A stretch of DNA of 40,053 nucleotides, taken from NCBI GenBank assembly GCA_003599275.1, contig QZJG01000024.1:1-40053 (forward strand), in the 5' to 3' direction. Below, piece by piece: positions 26,489 to 34,706 of this stretch. The position numbers and the translations under genes were made by a program. Source of the DNA: Nitrospiraceae bacterium (GTDB lineage: Bacteria; Nitrospirota; Thermodesulfovibrionia; UBA6902). Position 1 is the stretch's first letter, and each line of letters begins with the position of its first letter. The notes beneath the pieces were generated by a model that had not been told where the DNA came from, searched no databases, and saw only the letters and a program-made list of their open reading frames with translations.

Positions 26489-27511
26489 CTACATACTGGC
26501 GTTCTTCTCGTCTCTATTATTTATCTCATCGCCTAAATCTTTTGCATTTTCCAGGTTGGCATTGGAAAGGATTGAATTCCTGATCTCGGTCAATGCATCC
26601 CCTACAGTGGCCCCTGTTCCGTATCCCGGATTAAGATATTGCAATATCTGTATTTCGCCTGCAGTCAGCAGGGTTGATTCCGGAAGGCTTGAAGCTGCAT
26701 TCAAACATAATGCGGCATATTGCTGTTTTGCCTTTTTCAACATATCTTTTTTGCCCTGCATGGACAAATAATAGTTCAGATCATTGGCTGATGCAAATAC
26801 CCCGCCGGATTTTGTGACGGCAGCATTAATAAATGAATTTCTCTCCTCATCATGTGTCTTCCAGAAACCCATGCTCCTTGCTCCGCTCGGAGCATCCGCT
26901 GAAGGAGGAGTGCCGTCAATCAATCCTGTAAATATGTCGGAGGTGCTGTTTCCATCGAAACTTCCATCCGTAATCAGAAGGGTCATTTTCATACCAAGTG
27001 TGGCATTGGTCCCAATCACACTTTGCAATTCATTGATATACTGTGACGGATGTATGGCATCCGTATTCAATACGACATTGGTCAGATTTAATGTTCCCGG
27101 GTTATTAATATCAAGAGTGGGGTTCAGATACCATTTTAATCCATCGGTCACGAACATTATATTGGACAAGGTGGCAGAGAAATAATTGAATGATCCGTCA
27201 CTTATCGTTATAACTGCATCAGAGAATATATTATTATCCCCTGTCCTTGCAGCGCCACTGATGGTCACAGTTTTGCCGATTATACTTTCATTGGCGCCAT
27301 TTTCAGTAGTAGATCCGTAAAGATAATTTATATTGGATATTACTGCCTTGACAAGGACCAATGATCCGATGCTGGTATCCGGTATAGTTGCCGTTGTCTG
27401 TGCATTCCCCGAAAAATTTGCTGTCGGCAGTCCGATAACGGACCATGAATTGCCTGCCCCTATGGAAATAAAAAGTGCTAATGCCGCCACAATCATCAAA
27501 AGTTTCTTCAT
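26489..27511 (-). CDS. Secreted protein of unknown function, related to the adjacent PEP-CTERM protein
   Basis: The 340-residue protein has a typical signal peptide (MKKLLMIVAALALFISIGAGNSWS) and no known domain. Its first 210 residues are beta-rich and resemble the neighbouring gene product: both have a segment of the type YLNP..D...L.LTN...N, then YI..L......LGM. The second half has SMGFWKTHDEERNSFI, a motif seen in secreted proteins with extracellular sorting, followed by helical sequence. A GGGGGAGG site precedes the ATG and a terminator follows. Confidence 0.7.
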   Translation of the reverse strand: MKKLLMIVAALALFISIGAGNSWSVIGLPTANFSGNAQTTATIPDTSIGSLVLVKAVISNINYLYGSTTENGANESIIGKTVTISGAARTGDNNIFSDAVITISDGSFNYFSATLSNIMFVTDGLKWYLNPTLDINNPGTLNLTNVVLNTDAIHPSQYINELQSVIGTNATLGMKMTLLITDGSFDGNSTSDIFTGLIDGTPPSADAPSGARSMGFWKTHDEERNSFINAAVTKSGGVFASANDLNYYLSMQGKKDMLKKAKQQYAALCLNAASSLPESTLLTAGEIQILQYLNPGYGTGATVGDALTEIRNSILSNANLENAKDLGDEINNRDEKNASM

Positions 27512-27589
27512 TTCTTCATCCTCCCCCTATTTATATTTAAAATTCAGAATGTTTTCCAGATAAAATATTTCGCTTCGAACCCGTTCTTT

Positions 27590-28333
27590 TCAAATCTGTT
27601 CAGAATTAGTATCTCTTATTTTCCAGAAACGTCTCGCAGCTAAAGTTGCGCCGCCCGCAATAAAGAGAATAATACTAACCGGCTCAGGAGTGACAACCAT
27701 TTTGCCTGAAACAGATCCGGCAGCATTGTCTGTAAACGCAGTGCCGCTGCCGGACGAACCGGAATTAAAGCTGAAATCCATACCAAGATTTATATAGCCA
27801 TGAGTGTTATAACTCGTCTCTAATTGTGTGATGTATGCAGATCCGTTTGCATTAAACGTTATATTGGTAAGATTGGACTTGGTATGGTCATACAATGGAT
27901 TCAACTGAGTTCCAAACAAACTATCAGTAATAACAAAATTGTTGAGTTGCGCAGTAAGGTAGGTTATTCCTCCATTAGAAATGGTAAAACTGACCGGACT
28001 GGTCGTACTTGCCGAGTAGGTGCCGTCGAATGTCAGATTAGCCGGACTCTTCTGGTTATAAAGAGTGCCGATTGAAAACGTTGCCCCAGTAACAGGGTCA
28101 CTCCCCTCACCAAAATAACTTCCGTCCAGATATTGCCCCCCGGTTATATTCCAGTTGGAGAAAGTGAGCTTGCATTTGCTCGCATTTCCACAATTACCAT
28201 TGGTATAAGAAAAACTACCCGCGAAATCCAACCAGGGGAAATAAAGAGTATCTGCTACCGCAATATTTGATAACAGAAAAATGCTCACGAATAAAACAAG
28301 AACTGCAACTTTATTCACAAGAGTCATTTTCAT
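27590..28333 (-). CDS. PEP-CTERM sorting-domain secreted protein
   Basis: The mature part (about 25-215) is beta-rich and of unknown function. The end is a PEP-CTERM signal: VVTPEPVSIILFIAGG, a hydrophobic helix and then ARRFWK. Such proteins are cut and anchored by an exosortase and usually go with exopolysaccharide. I use the ATG at 28333, which follows a GAGGAGG site by six bases, giving a clean signal peptide. No exosortase gene is in the window. Confidence 0.85.
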   Translation of the reverse strand: MKMTLVNKVAVLVLFVSIFLLSNIAVADTLYFPWLDFAGSFSYTNGNCGNASKCKLTFSNWNITGGQYLDGSYFGEGSDPVTGATFSIGTLYNQKSPANLTFDGTYSASTTSPVSFTISNGGITYLTAQLNNFVITDSLFGTQLNPLYDHTKSNLTNITFNANGSAYITQLETSYNTHGYINLGMDFSFNSGSSGSGTAFTDNAAGSVSGKMVVTPEPVSIILFIAGGATLAARRFWKIRDTNSEQI

Positions 28334-28556
28334 GATGAACCTCCTCGACGATTTTATAGCTGTCAATTAATAGAAAATTTAATATCAGGATAGTTATAGA
28401 TGACTATATTAAAAAATATTACAGGACTAATGTCAACTTTTTTATGATTTTTTATATGGGGTATAAGAATTTCATATTTGCCTTATTGCGCAAATAGTTA
28501 AGAAGCTTTTAGCATTTTAAACTTTGTACGTTTTGTATCATCGTCAAAAAACAGCC

Positions 28557-28593
28557 TTGACAAAAATATTGTCATATTCTAATATTTGAATAT
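28557..28593 (+). promoter_or_regulatory. Promoter with ArsR-type operator upstream of yedE-1
   Basis: TTGACA (28557-28562), 17 bases and TAATAT (28580-28585) form a near-consensus promoter. The -10 lies inside the palindrome ATATTC-TAATATTT-GAATAT (28574-28593), i.e. ATTC-N8-GAAT, the form reported for the sulfide-responsive ArsR-family repressor SqrR. A second palindrome, TGACAA-N5-TTGTCA (28558-28574), covers the -35. The layout predicts repression by steric block. About 50 nt of leader follows before the yedE-1 AAGGAG site. Confidence 0.75.
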
Positions 28594-28641
28594 AATAATA
28601 ATTGCACGAATAAATTTTATAATATTAACAAGGAGCTGAGA

Positions 28642-29829
28642 ATGACTCTTTCAAAATATTTCCATGAAAAACTATATATAAACCTTTTTGGAAAAAACTG
28701 GCCGATGTGGCTCGGCGCTGTTTTGATAGCATTTCTGAACATACTGATGTTTTTATTTCTAATGCCCTTTGGCGGCATATATCCGGCTATAGCGGACTGG
28801 GGCATATGGATTTACAGGCTTGCAGGACTGAACATAACCCCTCCATGGGGTACTTTAACACCGCCTCATCTGAGCATCATAAGTATTGTGAATGCGGGAT
28901 TGATATTAGGCACATTAAGTTCCGCCCTCCTTTCGCGACAATTTAAACTCAGAAAAGATTCAGCGTCCGGCTATATTCAGGGGTTTATCGGAGGGGCCTT
29001 GATGGGTATCGGCAGCTTCCTTGTCGGCGCGTGCATCTTTGGAGGTTTTTATTCATCGATCATGTCATTGTCCCTGAGCGGATTATACATGATGGCCGGA
29101 TTGCTTGGGGGCGCTTATCTTGGCGGGAAATTTATGATATGGCAGGCCGTCAGAGAGGCGGAAAAAATGGAATTTCCGGAGATCGCCGACCTGAAGACAA
29201 TCCCGGAGAAAAAGATCAGGAAGACGATTAATTATCCGTTATTGGGTATTGTTGTTACAATCACTTTATTCGTTTTGGCGTCAGTTTATTTTCTCACAGG
29301 AAAATATATCCTGGGGGGAATGCTCCTCTTCGGCGCAGCCTTTGGAATTGTCTTCCAGAGGTCCTCTTTCTGCATATCTGCCGGTTTCAGAGAAGTCTTC
29401 ACATCACGGCACAATGAGCCTATGCGAAACATTCTGCTCAGCCTCATGATAGGCGCCGTGGGATTTACGATCATAAAAGCAAACGGCTTCAGGCCTTCTG
29501 ATATGTTCGTCCTTCCGGCAGGCTTCCACAGCATTATAGGCGGAGCGGTTTTCGGATTCGGCATGGTCATAACAGGCGGCTGAGCGGCGGGCATGCTCTG
29601 GCGGTCCGCCGAGGGATATATAAGACACTGGTTCGCATTGCTTGGGGCCATGCTTGTTGCAGGCTTATGGGTGCCTCTTTATGGAGAGCAGGCGGGCAAC
29701 GGCCGGCTTTACGGCAAGACGATATTTTTACCTGACAAGTTAGGCTGGGGAGGGGCCTTGATCGGTATGCTGGCAATACTGTCGGCTTTCTACTTTTTTA
29801 TAACGTGGCTTGAACTTAAAAAGAAGTAG
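28642..29829 (+). CDS. yedE: YeeE/YedE-type sulfur/selenium transporter, selenoprotein (Sec314)
   Basis: This 395-residue membrane protein has about nine hydrophobic segments. An in-frame TGA at 29581-29583 is read as Sec314. Before it lies FGFGMVITGG and after it AAGMLWRSAEGYIRHWFALLG, then more membrane sequence to the TAG at 29829. The family normally has Cys at this TGGC position. C131 (GACIFGG) and C244 (SSFCISAG) are the other channel-lining thiols. Relatives import thiosulfate (YeeE) or are linked to selenium use (YedE). It opens module 1, 28 bases before dsrE. Confidence 0.9.
29596..29613 (+). promoter_or_regulatory. Bacterial SECIS element of yedE-1
   Basis: Starting 12 nt after the TGA, CTC-U-GGCG-GUC-CGCC-GAG folds into a 7-bp stem with one bulged U four pairs below a GUC loop; the loop begins 20 nt after the TGA. 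A bulged U and a G-U-containing loop are the SelB-binding features of E. coli fdhF mRNA. Confidence 0.8.
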
Positions 29830-29857
29830 TGATAAACCTGAACCAAAGGAGGACAGG

Positions 29858-30214
29858 ATGAGCAAGACCTTTACACTTTTATTAGGCACGTCGCCGTATT
29901 CTTATGAGAATACGCTCACGACAGTGAAGATCGCTGAAGCCGCCCTGAATAAAGGGCATACGGTCAACGTCATTGCATCAGGCGACGGGATTTACTGTTT
30001 CCTGAAAGGGCAAAAGGCAAAGGGCATAACCAATGCGGAAGAGAAATTCTCGGAGCTTATCCGGAAGGGCCTGAGGGTATATCTCTGAGGCGGGTGTCTC
30101 AACTTTCGCCGTGCGGTGAAAGATGATTATCTCGATAACGCGGAAGTCGGCACACTCAAGGGTCTTTTTAAGACGATGGGTGAAACCGATGTCTGGCTGA
30201 ATATGGGGGCATAA
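29858..30214 (+). CDS. dsrE: DsrE/TusD-like sulfurtransferase subunit, selenoprotein (Sec77)
   Basis: This 118-residue protein has a DsrE-type fold: TFTLLLGTSPYSYENTLTTVKIAEAAL, then VNVIASGDGIYCFLKGQ. A TGA at 30086-30088 is read as Sec77, then GGCLNFR and 34 further residues to TAA. The position equals the active-site Cys of TusD/DsrE (Cys78 in E. coli TusD), which carries persulfide. C80 follows, making a U-x-x-C pair. An AAAGGAGG site precedes the ATG. Gene calling would end it at the TGA. The genes after it encode DsrF- and DsrH-like partners. Confidence 0.88.
30103..30122 (+). promoter_or_regulatory. Bacterial SECIS element of dsrE
   Basis: CTTTCGCC-GTGC-GGTGAAAG gives an 8-bp stem (one G-U pair) with a four-base loop starting with G. 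The loop begins 23 nt after the TGA at 30086. This distance and loop are as expected for a bacterial SECIS. Confidence 0.7.
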
Positions 30215-30236
30215 GTCCACACAATGGGTAACAAGA

Positions 30237-30360
30237 CAGGAAATAGTATTTGCGCTCATTCTCGTCCCGACATATGGGGACTCCGAGGTTTTTGCCTCTT
30301 GATAATTAAAATGTTTAGAAGGACTATCGGCAAAAGAAACCGCTTAAATACTATTTCCTG
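30237..30360. repeat. 124-base element with 15-bp perfect inverted ends (dsrE-dsrF gap)
   Basis: CAGGAAATAGTATTT (30237-30251) is repeated exactly inverted at 30346-30360. Between them two small hairpins are visible (GTCCC ... GGGAC and GAGG ... CCTC). It fills most of the 186-base gap between dsrE and dsrF and has no coding capacity. It may be a MITE or an intercistronic RNA structure that changes the relative expression of DsrE and DsrFH. Confidence 0.6.
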
Positions 30361-30400
30361 CCTTCCGATTCAATTCATGATCAAGGGATAGGAGGAAGTC

Positions 30401-30754
30401 ATGGGAAAAATTGCAATTATTCTGAGAAGGTCGCCATATGGTGACATAAACGCAGCCGAGGCTGTGAGGCATGCCCTGGGAGGCGCTGCGGATGAGCTGG
30501 GCGTTGACCTCATTCTTGTTGACAGCGGGGTCCTTCTGGCAAAGCAGGGACAGGACGATACGGACACGGGCTTTACGAATCTGGGGAATGTGCTGACGGA
30601 CTGCATTGAGATGGGCGTTGATATATATGCAGATAAGCATTCAATCAGAGAACAGGATATGGATACGGCTGATATCCCCGAAGGGATCAAGATAGTAAAC
30701 GGCCCCGAGATCGCCGAAATTATTAAAAATGCAAAGACAACAATGATTTATTAA
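30401..30754 (+). CDS. dsrF: DsrF/TusC-like protein
   Basis: This 117-residue protein of the DsrE/F superfamily starts GKIAIILRRSPYGDINAAEAVRHALG and has a Rossmann-like alternation; its only Cys is in NVLTDCIEMGVDIYADK. In Allochromatium-type systems DsrF is the inactive partner of DsrE in a DsrE2F2H2 hexamer that moves persulfide sulfur between TusA and DsrC. Here the active subunit would be the Sec protein upstream. A GGAGG site precedes the ATG; dsrH follows after 10 bases. Confidence 0.8.
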   Translation: MGKIAIILRRSPYGDINAAEAVRHALGGAADELGVDLILVDSGVLLAKQGQDDTDTGFTNLGNVLTDCIEMGVDIYADKHSIREQDMDTADIPEGIKIVNGPEIAEIIKNAKTTMIY

Positions 30755-30764
30755 GGAGGTCATC

Positions 30765-31046
30765 ATGTTTGTGATTGTCAAAAGCGGGCCTGAAACTCAG
30801 GATGGGAAGAGAGGTGTAAAACTGGCAAGAGACATGGGCGCGGATTTATGCCTGGTCCAGAACGCGGTATACTTTGCTCAAAAGGAGAGACTTGAAGGTT
30901 TTTGCGGGACGTTATATGCCCTTGAAGATGACTTGAGGCTGAGGGGTTTGAAAGACGATGAATTAGAGAAGGAAACAAAAAAATTAGGGTATGTCGGCCT
31001 CGTTGAGATAATGGCCGATGAAGATAAAGTAGTCGGGATGTTTTGA
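30765..31046 (+). CDS. dsrH: DsrH/TusB-like protein
   Basis: This 93-residue protein starts MFVIVKSGPET and has the DsrH/TusB layout, with LVQNAVYFAQ and LYALEDDLRLRGL, a segment in which TusB/DsrH carry the conserved sulfur-relay residue. Cys at LCLVQN and GFCGTL are candidates. It completes a DsrEFH-type set with a perfect AAGGAGGT site. No DsrC, DsrAB or rhodanese gene is visible in the window. Confidence 0.78.
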   Translation: MFVIVKSGPETQDGKRGVKLARDMGADLCLVQNAVYFAQKERLEGFCGTLYALEDDLRLRGLKDDELEKETKKLGYVGLVEIMADEDKVVGMF

Positions 31047-31049
31047 GAT

Positions 31050-31112
31050 AGCAGTTAGTAGCAAATAGTTAGTAGTTAAGGGTAGTCATTACCCTTACTG
31101 ACTGCTTGCTGC
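31050..31112. repeat. Palindromic heptamer array between dsrH and sqr
   Basis: Heptamer units (TAGTAGC, AAATAGT, TAGTAGT and so on) lead into AAGGGTA-GTCAT-TACCCTT (31078-31096), and the inverted units CTGACTG and CTTGCTG follow. The whole 60-base gap can fold into one imperfect hairpin, ending just before the sqr AAAGGAGG site. Confidence 0.7.
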
Positions 31113-31135
31113 TTTTATGAAAAAAAGGAGGCAAT

Positions 31136-32323
31136 ATGGCAAAAATAGTAATTATAGGCGGGTCTTTCGGAGGTTTGACGGCGGGTTTTGAACTCAAGAG
31201 ACTTCTCGGCAATAAAGCAGAAGTGACGCTGCTATGCGATACCGACAAATTTGTCTTTGTCCCTTCCCTTCCCTGGGTATCAATGGGCTGGAGAAGACCC
31301 GAAGATATAACAATAGGACTTGAAAAAATTCTTGCCGCCGGGGGCATAAGATTTTTTCCTGAAGCGGCAGTTGGAGTGGATGCGGACGCAGCGAAGGTCA
31401 TAACAGCGGCGCATGAATTTCAATACGACTACCTTGTCATTGCTACCGGGCCTGACCTTGGTTTTTCATCAGTTCCCGGGTTTGGTCCATATGGCGGACA
31501 TACGGAATGTATCTTCACCCTTGATCAGGCCTTGAAAACAAAGAAAGCATGGGACAGGTTTCTTGAAAACCCGGGACCCATTGCTGTCGGAGCGGTCCAG
31601 GGTGTAAGCTGTTTCGGGCCTGCCTATGAATATGCGTTTGAGGTGGACACTGAGTTGAAAAGGAGAAACATCCGGCACAGGGTCCCTATTACATTTGTCA
31701 CCTCTGAACCATATATAGGCCATTTCGGGATCGGAGGGCTGAAAAAATCCAGAAGTATTATGGAAGATGAATTTGCGGACAGGGAGATTAAGCTGATTAC
31801 AAATCAGTCAGTGGAGGAATTTACGCCGGACGAAGTCAGACTTAAAGACGGGACAAAACTCCCTTTCAAACTCGCAATGTTTGCCCCCCCGATGGCAGGG
31901 GTCAAGGCAGTTTTTCATCTCGGCAACCCAAAGGGTTTTATTCCTGTTGATGCTAATTACCGCCATAAGAATTACAAGAATATCTTTTCTGTTGGAGTTG
32001 CGATAGCAATAGCACCTCCGGAACAGACACCCGTGCCAACGGGCGTGCCGAAGACCGGCTACATGACTGAACATATGGCAAAATACGCGGCTGAAACTAT
32101 AGCGTCGGAGGTCCTCGGAAAATCTTTGCCGAAAACCGGGCCTGTCGGGGCGCTATGTATTATGGATATGGGAAATACGGCGGCATTGATGAAGGCATAT
32201 CCCGTACTTCCGCCAAGAAAGACAGCGGAGCTTAAAGAAGGTAAAAGATACAGATGGGCGAAGCTTGCATTCGAAAAATATTATCTCTGGAAGATCAGGA
32301 GAGGTTTAACCGGTCTTCCTTAA
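31136..32323 (+). CDS. sqr: Sulfide:quinone oxidoreductase-type flavoprotein
   Basis: This 395-residue FAD enzyme starts with the dinucleotide fold IIGGSFGGLTAG. It has three Cys spaced like the catalytic set of SQR: C125 (HTECIF), C159 (GVSCFGPAYE) and C341 (ALCIMDMG); the Aquifex enzyme uses C124, C156 and C347. PKTGYMTEHMAKYAAE is the conserved quinone-site segment. It would oxidise sulfide or a persulfide and pass electrons to quinone. It closes module 1; the RND gene starts 18 bases later. Confidence 0.9.
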   Translation: MAKIVIIGGSFGGLTAGFELKRLLGNKAEVTLLCDTDKFVFVPSLPWVSMGWRRPEDITIGLEKILAAGGIRFFPEAAVGVDADAAKVITAAHEFQYDYLVIATGPDLGFSSVPGFGPYGGHTECIFTLDQALKTKKAWDRFLENPGPIAVGAVQGVSCFGPAYEYAFEVDTELKRRNIRHRVPITFVTSEPYIGHFGIGGLKKSRSIMEDEFADREIKLITNQSVEEFTPDEVRLKDGTKLPFKLAMFAPPMAGVKAVFHLGNPKGFIPVDANYRHKNYKNIFSVGVAIAIAPPEQTPVPTGVPKTGYMTEHMAKYAAETIASEVLGKSLPKTGPVGALCIMDMGNTAALMKAYPVLPPRKTAELKEGKRYRWAKLAFEKYYLWKIRRGLTGLP

Positions 32324-32341
32324 AACCAGGTGGAGGTCGTC

Positions 32342-34693
32342 ATGCGTAAATTTTCCCTTGTTCACTTCTCCGTAAACCACCCTAAGTCAGTTGTGCTTCT
32401 GACAATTCTCATTACCCTCGTCTTCATGACCCGGTTCCCCAGGATAACAACTGACACAAATCCGAAACACATGCTCCCCGCAAACTCGGACGTGAGGGTC
32501 TGGAACGACGAAGTCGACAGTACATTCGCGCTGTACGAGGACATGATAGTTCTTGGAATCGTCAATGAAAAAGGCATTCTCAATAAAGATACTCTCGGAA
32601 AAATTCAGAGGATAACGGACGAAATACTGAATATTAAAGGAGTCGCCGCAAGGGATGTAAACAGCTTCCCGACTATCACCAATGTAACGGCGGAACAGGG
32701 CGTCCTGAAAGTAGCGCCCCTCATGACAAAAATTCCGGAGAGCGACGCAGAGGTCGGGTCCCTCGGTAAAATGCTTTATGAGAATCCCCTTTTCATCAAC
32801 CGCATAATCTCGAAAGACGGCAAAACTACAGCCATATATGTCCCGCTTGAGAAGGACGCAAACGGCAAAGAAGTAGCGGACAAAATAAAAGAGATTGCCG
32901 GCAAAGAGAAAGGCGATGAAAAATATTACGTTGCAGGAGACCCTGTCGCACGCGACACCTTCGGCGCCGAGATGTTCAAGCTCATGGCGGTATTTGCGCC
33001 GATAGCCGGGATGGTCATGCTTATTGTGAGATACCTTATGTTCAGGGACCTTTTCCTCTCCGTCACGCTCATGATGGACGCGATGGTCAGCATCATCTGG
33101 AGCATGGGGCTTTTAATAGCGTTTGGATTTCCTGTCCACATTATGAGCTCGATGGCGCCTGTCTTTCTGATGGCAATCGCGACCGACAGCATACATATCT
33201 TCAATGAGTTTTATTTCCGCTACAAAGAGAAGAAAGATAAAAAGACGGCGATCATTGAAACAATGAATGCCGTGAGCCGTCCCGTGCGTTATACCGCTCT
33301 TGCAACGGCAGTGGGTTTCGGCGTGCTCCTGTTCATGAATATCATACCCGTCAAGGTCTTTGGCGGGCTCGTCGCATTCGGCACTGTAATGTTGAGAGTC
33401 TTAAGCTTCAGTTTCATCCCCGCGATGTTCACTTTTGTGAATGAAGAAAAGATCGAGAAGGCGTCAAGGAGCGAGGACATTGAATTCAGCAGGACCTCAC
33501 AATTGCTGAAAAGCCTTGCCGGTTTTGGCACGCATAAACCAAAGGCCACGGTCTTTGCCGGTCTTATACTTTTTGTAATAGCGATCATCGGGCTGACAAA
33601 GATAGTAGTCAACAACAACATGGTGGAGTGGTTTAAAAAAGACAGCGAGGTGCGCATTGCCGACAGAGTTATGAATCAGGCCCTCGGCGGCACGTCTCTC
33701 GGCTACATAGTGGCGCTGTCAAATGAAGACGGCTTTATAAAGACACCCGAAGCCATGAGGTATATTGAAGGACTTCAAAGACATCTGGAGAAACTTCACA
33801 TAGTCGGGAAGACGAGCTCGGTTGCAGATTATGTAAAGAGAATAAACCTTGTCCTGCATGATAATGACCCGAAATATGACGCGGTCCCTGACACAAAGGA
33901 GACAATCGGTCAGTATCTGTTTTTGTTCGGCATGTCTGCAAAGCCGTCTGATCTGGACAATGTTGTTGACTATCCGTTCAGAAAAGCAAATATCTGGGTC
34001 CAACTGAAGACGTGGGACGCCCAGGCAATGAGAGATGTCATAGAGGCGACGGACGAATATAAGAAGTCTCACCCTGTTCCGATGGAATTTAAACCGGCGG
34101 GCATCGCCTATTTTAATCTCGTATGGAATGATGAGGTCCTCTACGACATGCTGAGGGGATTTATTATTGCGTTGATCGTGGTGTTTCTTATCCTTGTAGT
34201 TAACTTCCGGTCAGTAAAATGGGCGATCGTCGGATATACCCCTCTTCTATTTACAATACTGCTCATTTACGGCGTCGTAGGTTACATCGGCAAAGACTTT
34301 GACATGCCGATATCCGTGCTTTCATGTCTCAGTCTCGGCATGGCCGTGGACTTTGCAATACATTTTATAAGCAGGTTCAGGCAACACTTAAGTGAGAAGT
34401 CAGAAGTGAGAAGTCAGAAGTCAGAAGATGCTAAAAATCTCGTCACCGACGCTTTATTATGGACCGCGGCGCGACCCGGAAAGGGCATAATGCGCAATGC
34501 CGTGCTCTTTGCCGCTTCCTTTGCCGTGATGATGTTTGCATCTCTTACGCCGTATATCACGGTAGGCGCATTCATTGTCAGTATGATGCTGCTCAGCGCA
34601 ATAATGACTATAATTTATGTGCCTGCGCTTATAACGTTATTGCAGGGATGGTTGTTTTGTGATAAATGTGAGGGAGGAAAAAATAAATTTTAA
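32342..34693 (+). CDS. RND/MMPL-superfamily exporter
   Basis: This 783-residue protein is built as two halves of one helix, a large periplasmic loop and about five helices each, as in COG1033-type predicted exporters and hopanoid HpnN. IATDSIHIFNEFYFRYKEKKDKKTAI and LGMAVDFAIHFISRFRQHL are the paired charged loops. I use the ATG at 32342 after a GGAGG site. A heptamer insertion at 34391-34427 adds SEKSEVRSQKSED to the cytoplasmic loop of the second half. Substrate is unknown. It sits with a LolA-like and an outer membrane protein. Confidence 0.88.
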   Translation: MRKFSLVHFSVNHPKSVVLLTILITLVFMTRFPRITTDTNPKHMLPANSDVRVWNDEVDSTFALYEDMIVLGIVNEKGILNKDTLGKIQRITDEILNIKGVAARDVNSFPTITNVTAEQGVLKVAPLMTKIPESDAEVGSLGKMLYENPLFINRIISKDGKTTAIYVPLEKDANGKEVADKIKEIAGKEKGDEKYYVAGDPVARDTFGAEMFKLMAVFAPIAGMVMLIVRYLMFRDLFLSVTLMMDAMVSIIWSMGLLIAFGFPVHIMSSMAPVFLMAIATDSIHIFNEFYFRYKEKKDKKTAIIETMNAVSRPVRYTALATAVGFGVLLFMNIIPVKVFGGLVAFGTVMLRVLSFSFIPAMFTFVNEEKIEKASRSEDIEFSRTSQLLKSLAGFGTHKPKATVFAGLILFVIAIIGLTKIVVNNNMVEWFKKDSEVRIADRVMNQALGGTSLGYIVALSNEDGFIKTPEAMRYIEGLQRHLEKLHIVGKTSSVADYVKRINLVLHDNDPKYDAVPDTKETIGQYLFLFGMSAKPSDLDNVVDYPFRKANIWVQLKTWDAQAMRDVIEATDEYKKSHPVPMEFKPAGIAYFNLVWNDEVLYDMLRGFIIALIVVFLILVVNFRSVKWAIVGYTPLLFTILLIYGVVGYIGKDFDMPISVLSCLSLGMAVDFAIHFISRFRQHLSEKSEVRSQKSEDAKNLVTDALLWTAARPGKGIMRNAVLFAASFAVMMFASLTPYITVGAFIVSMMLLSAIMTIIYVPALITLLQGWLFCDKCEGGKNKF
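34391..34427. repeat. In-frame heptamer repeat inside the RND exporter gene
   Basis: Units AGTGAGA and AGTCAGA alternate for about 5.3 copies. Because 7 is not a multiple of 3, translation cycles through different residues (SEKSEVRSQKSED). It lies in a loop between membrane segments where an insertion would be tolerated. Confidence 0.85.
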
Positions 34694-34706
34694 TTGGAGG
34701 TTTAAG

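Noticed and set aside
29581-29583. TGA in yedE-1 as a nonsense mutation (pseudogene)
   Set aside because: The same codon position is TGA in the paralogue, sequence stays open and membrane-like on both sides, and an fdhF-like hairpin follows in both.
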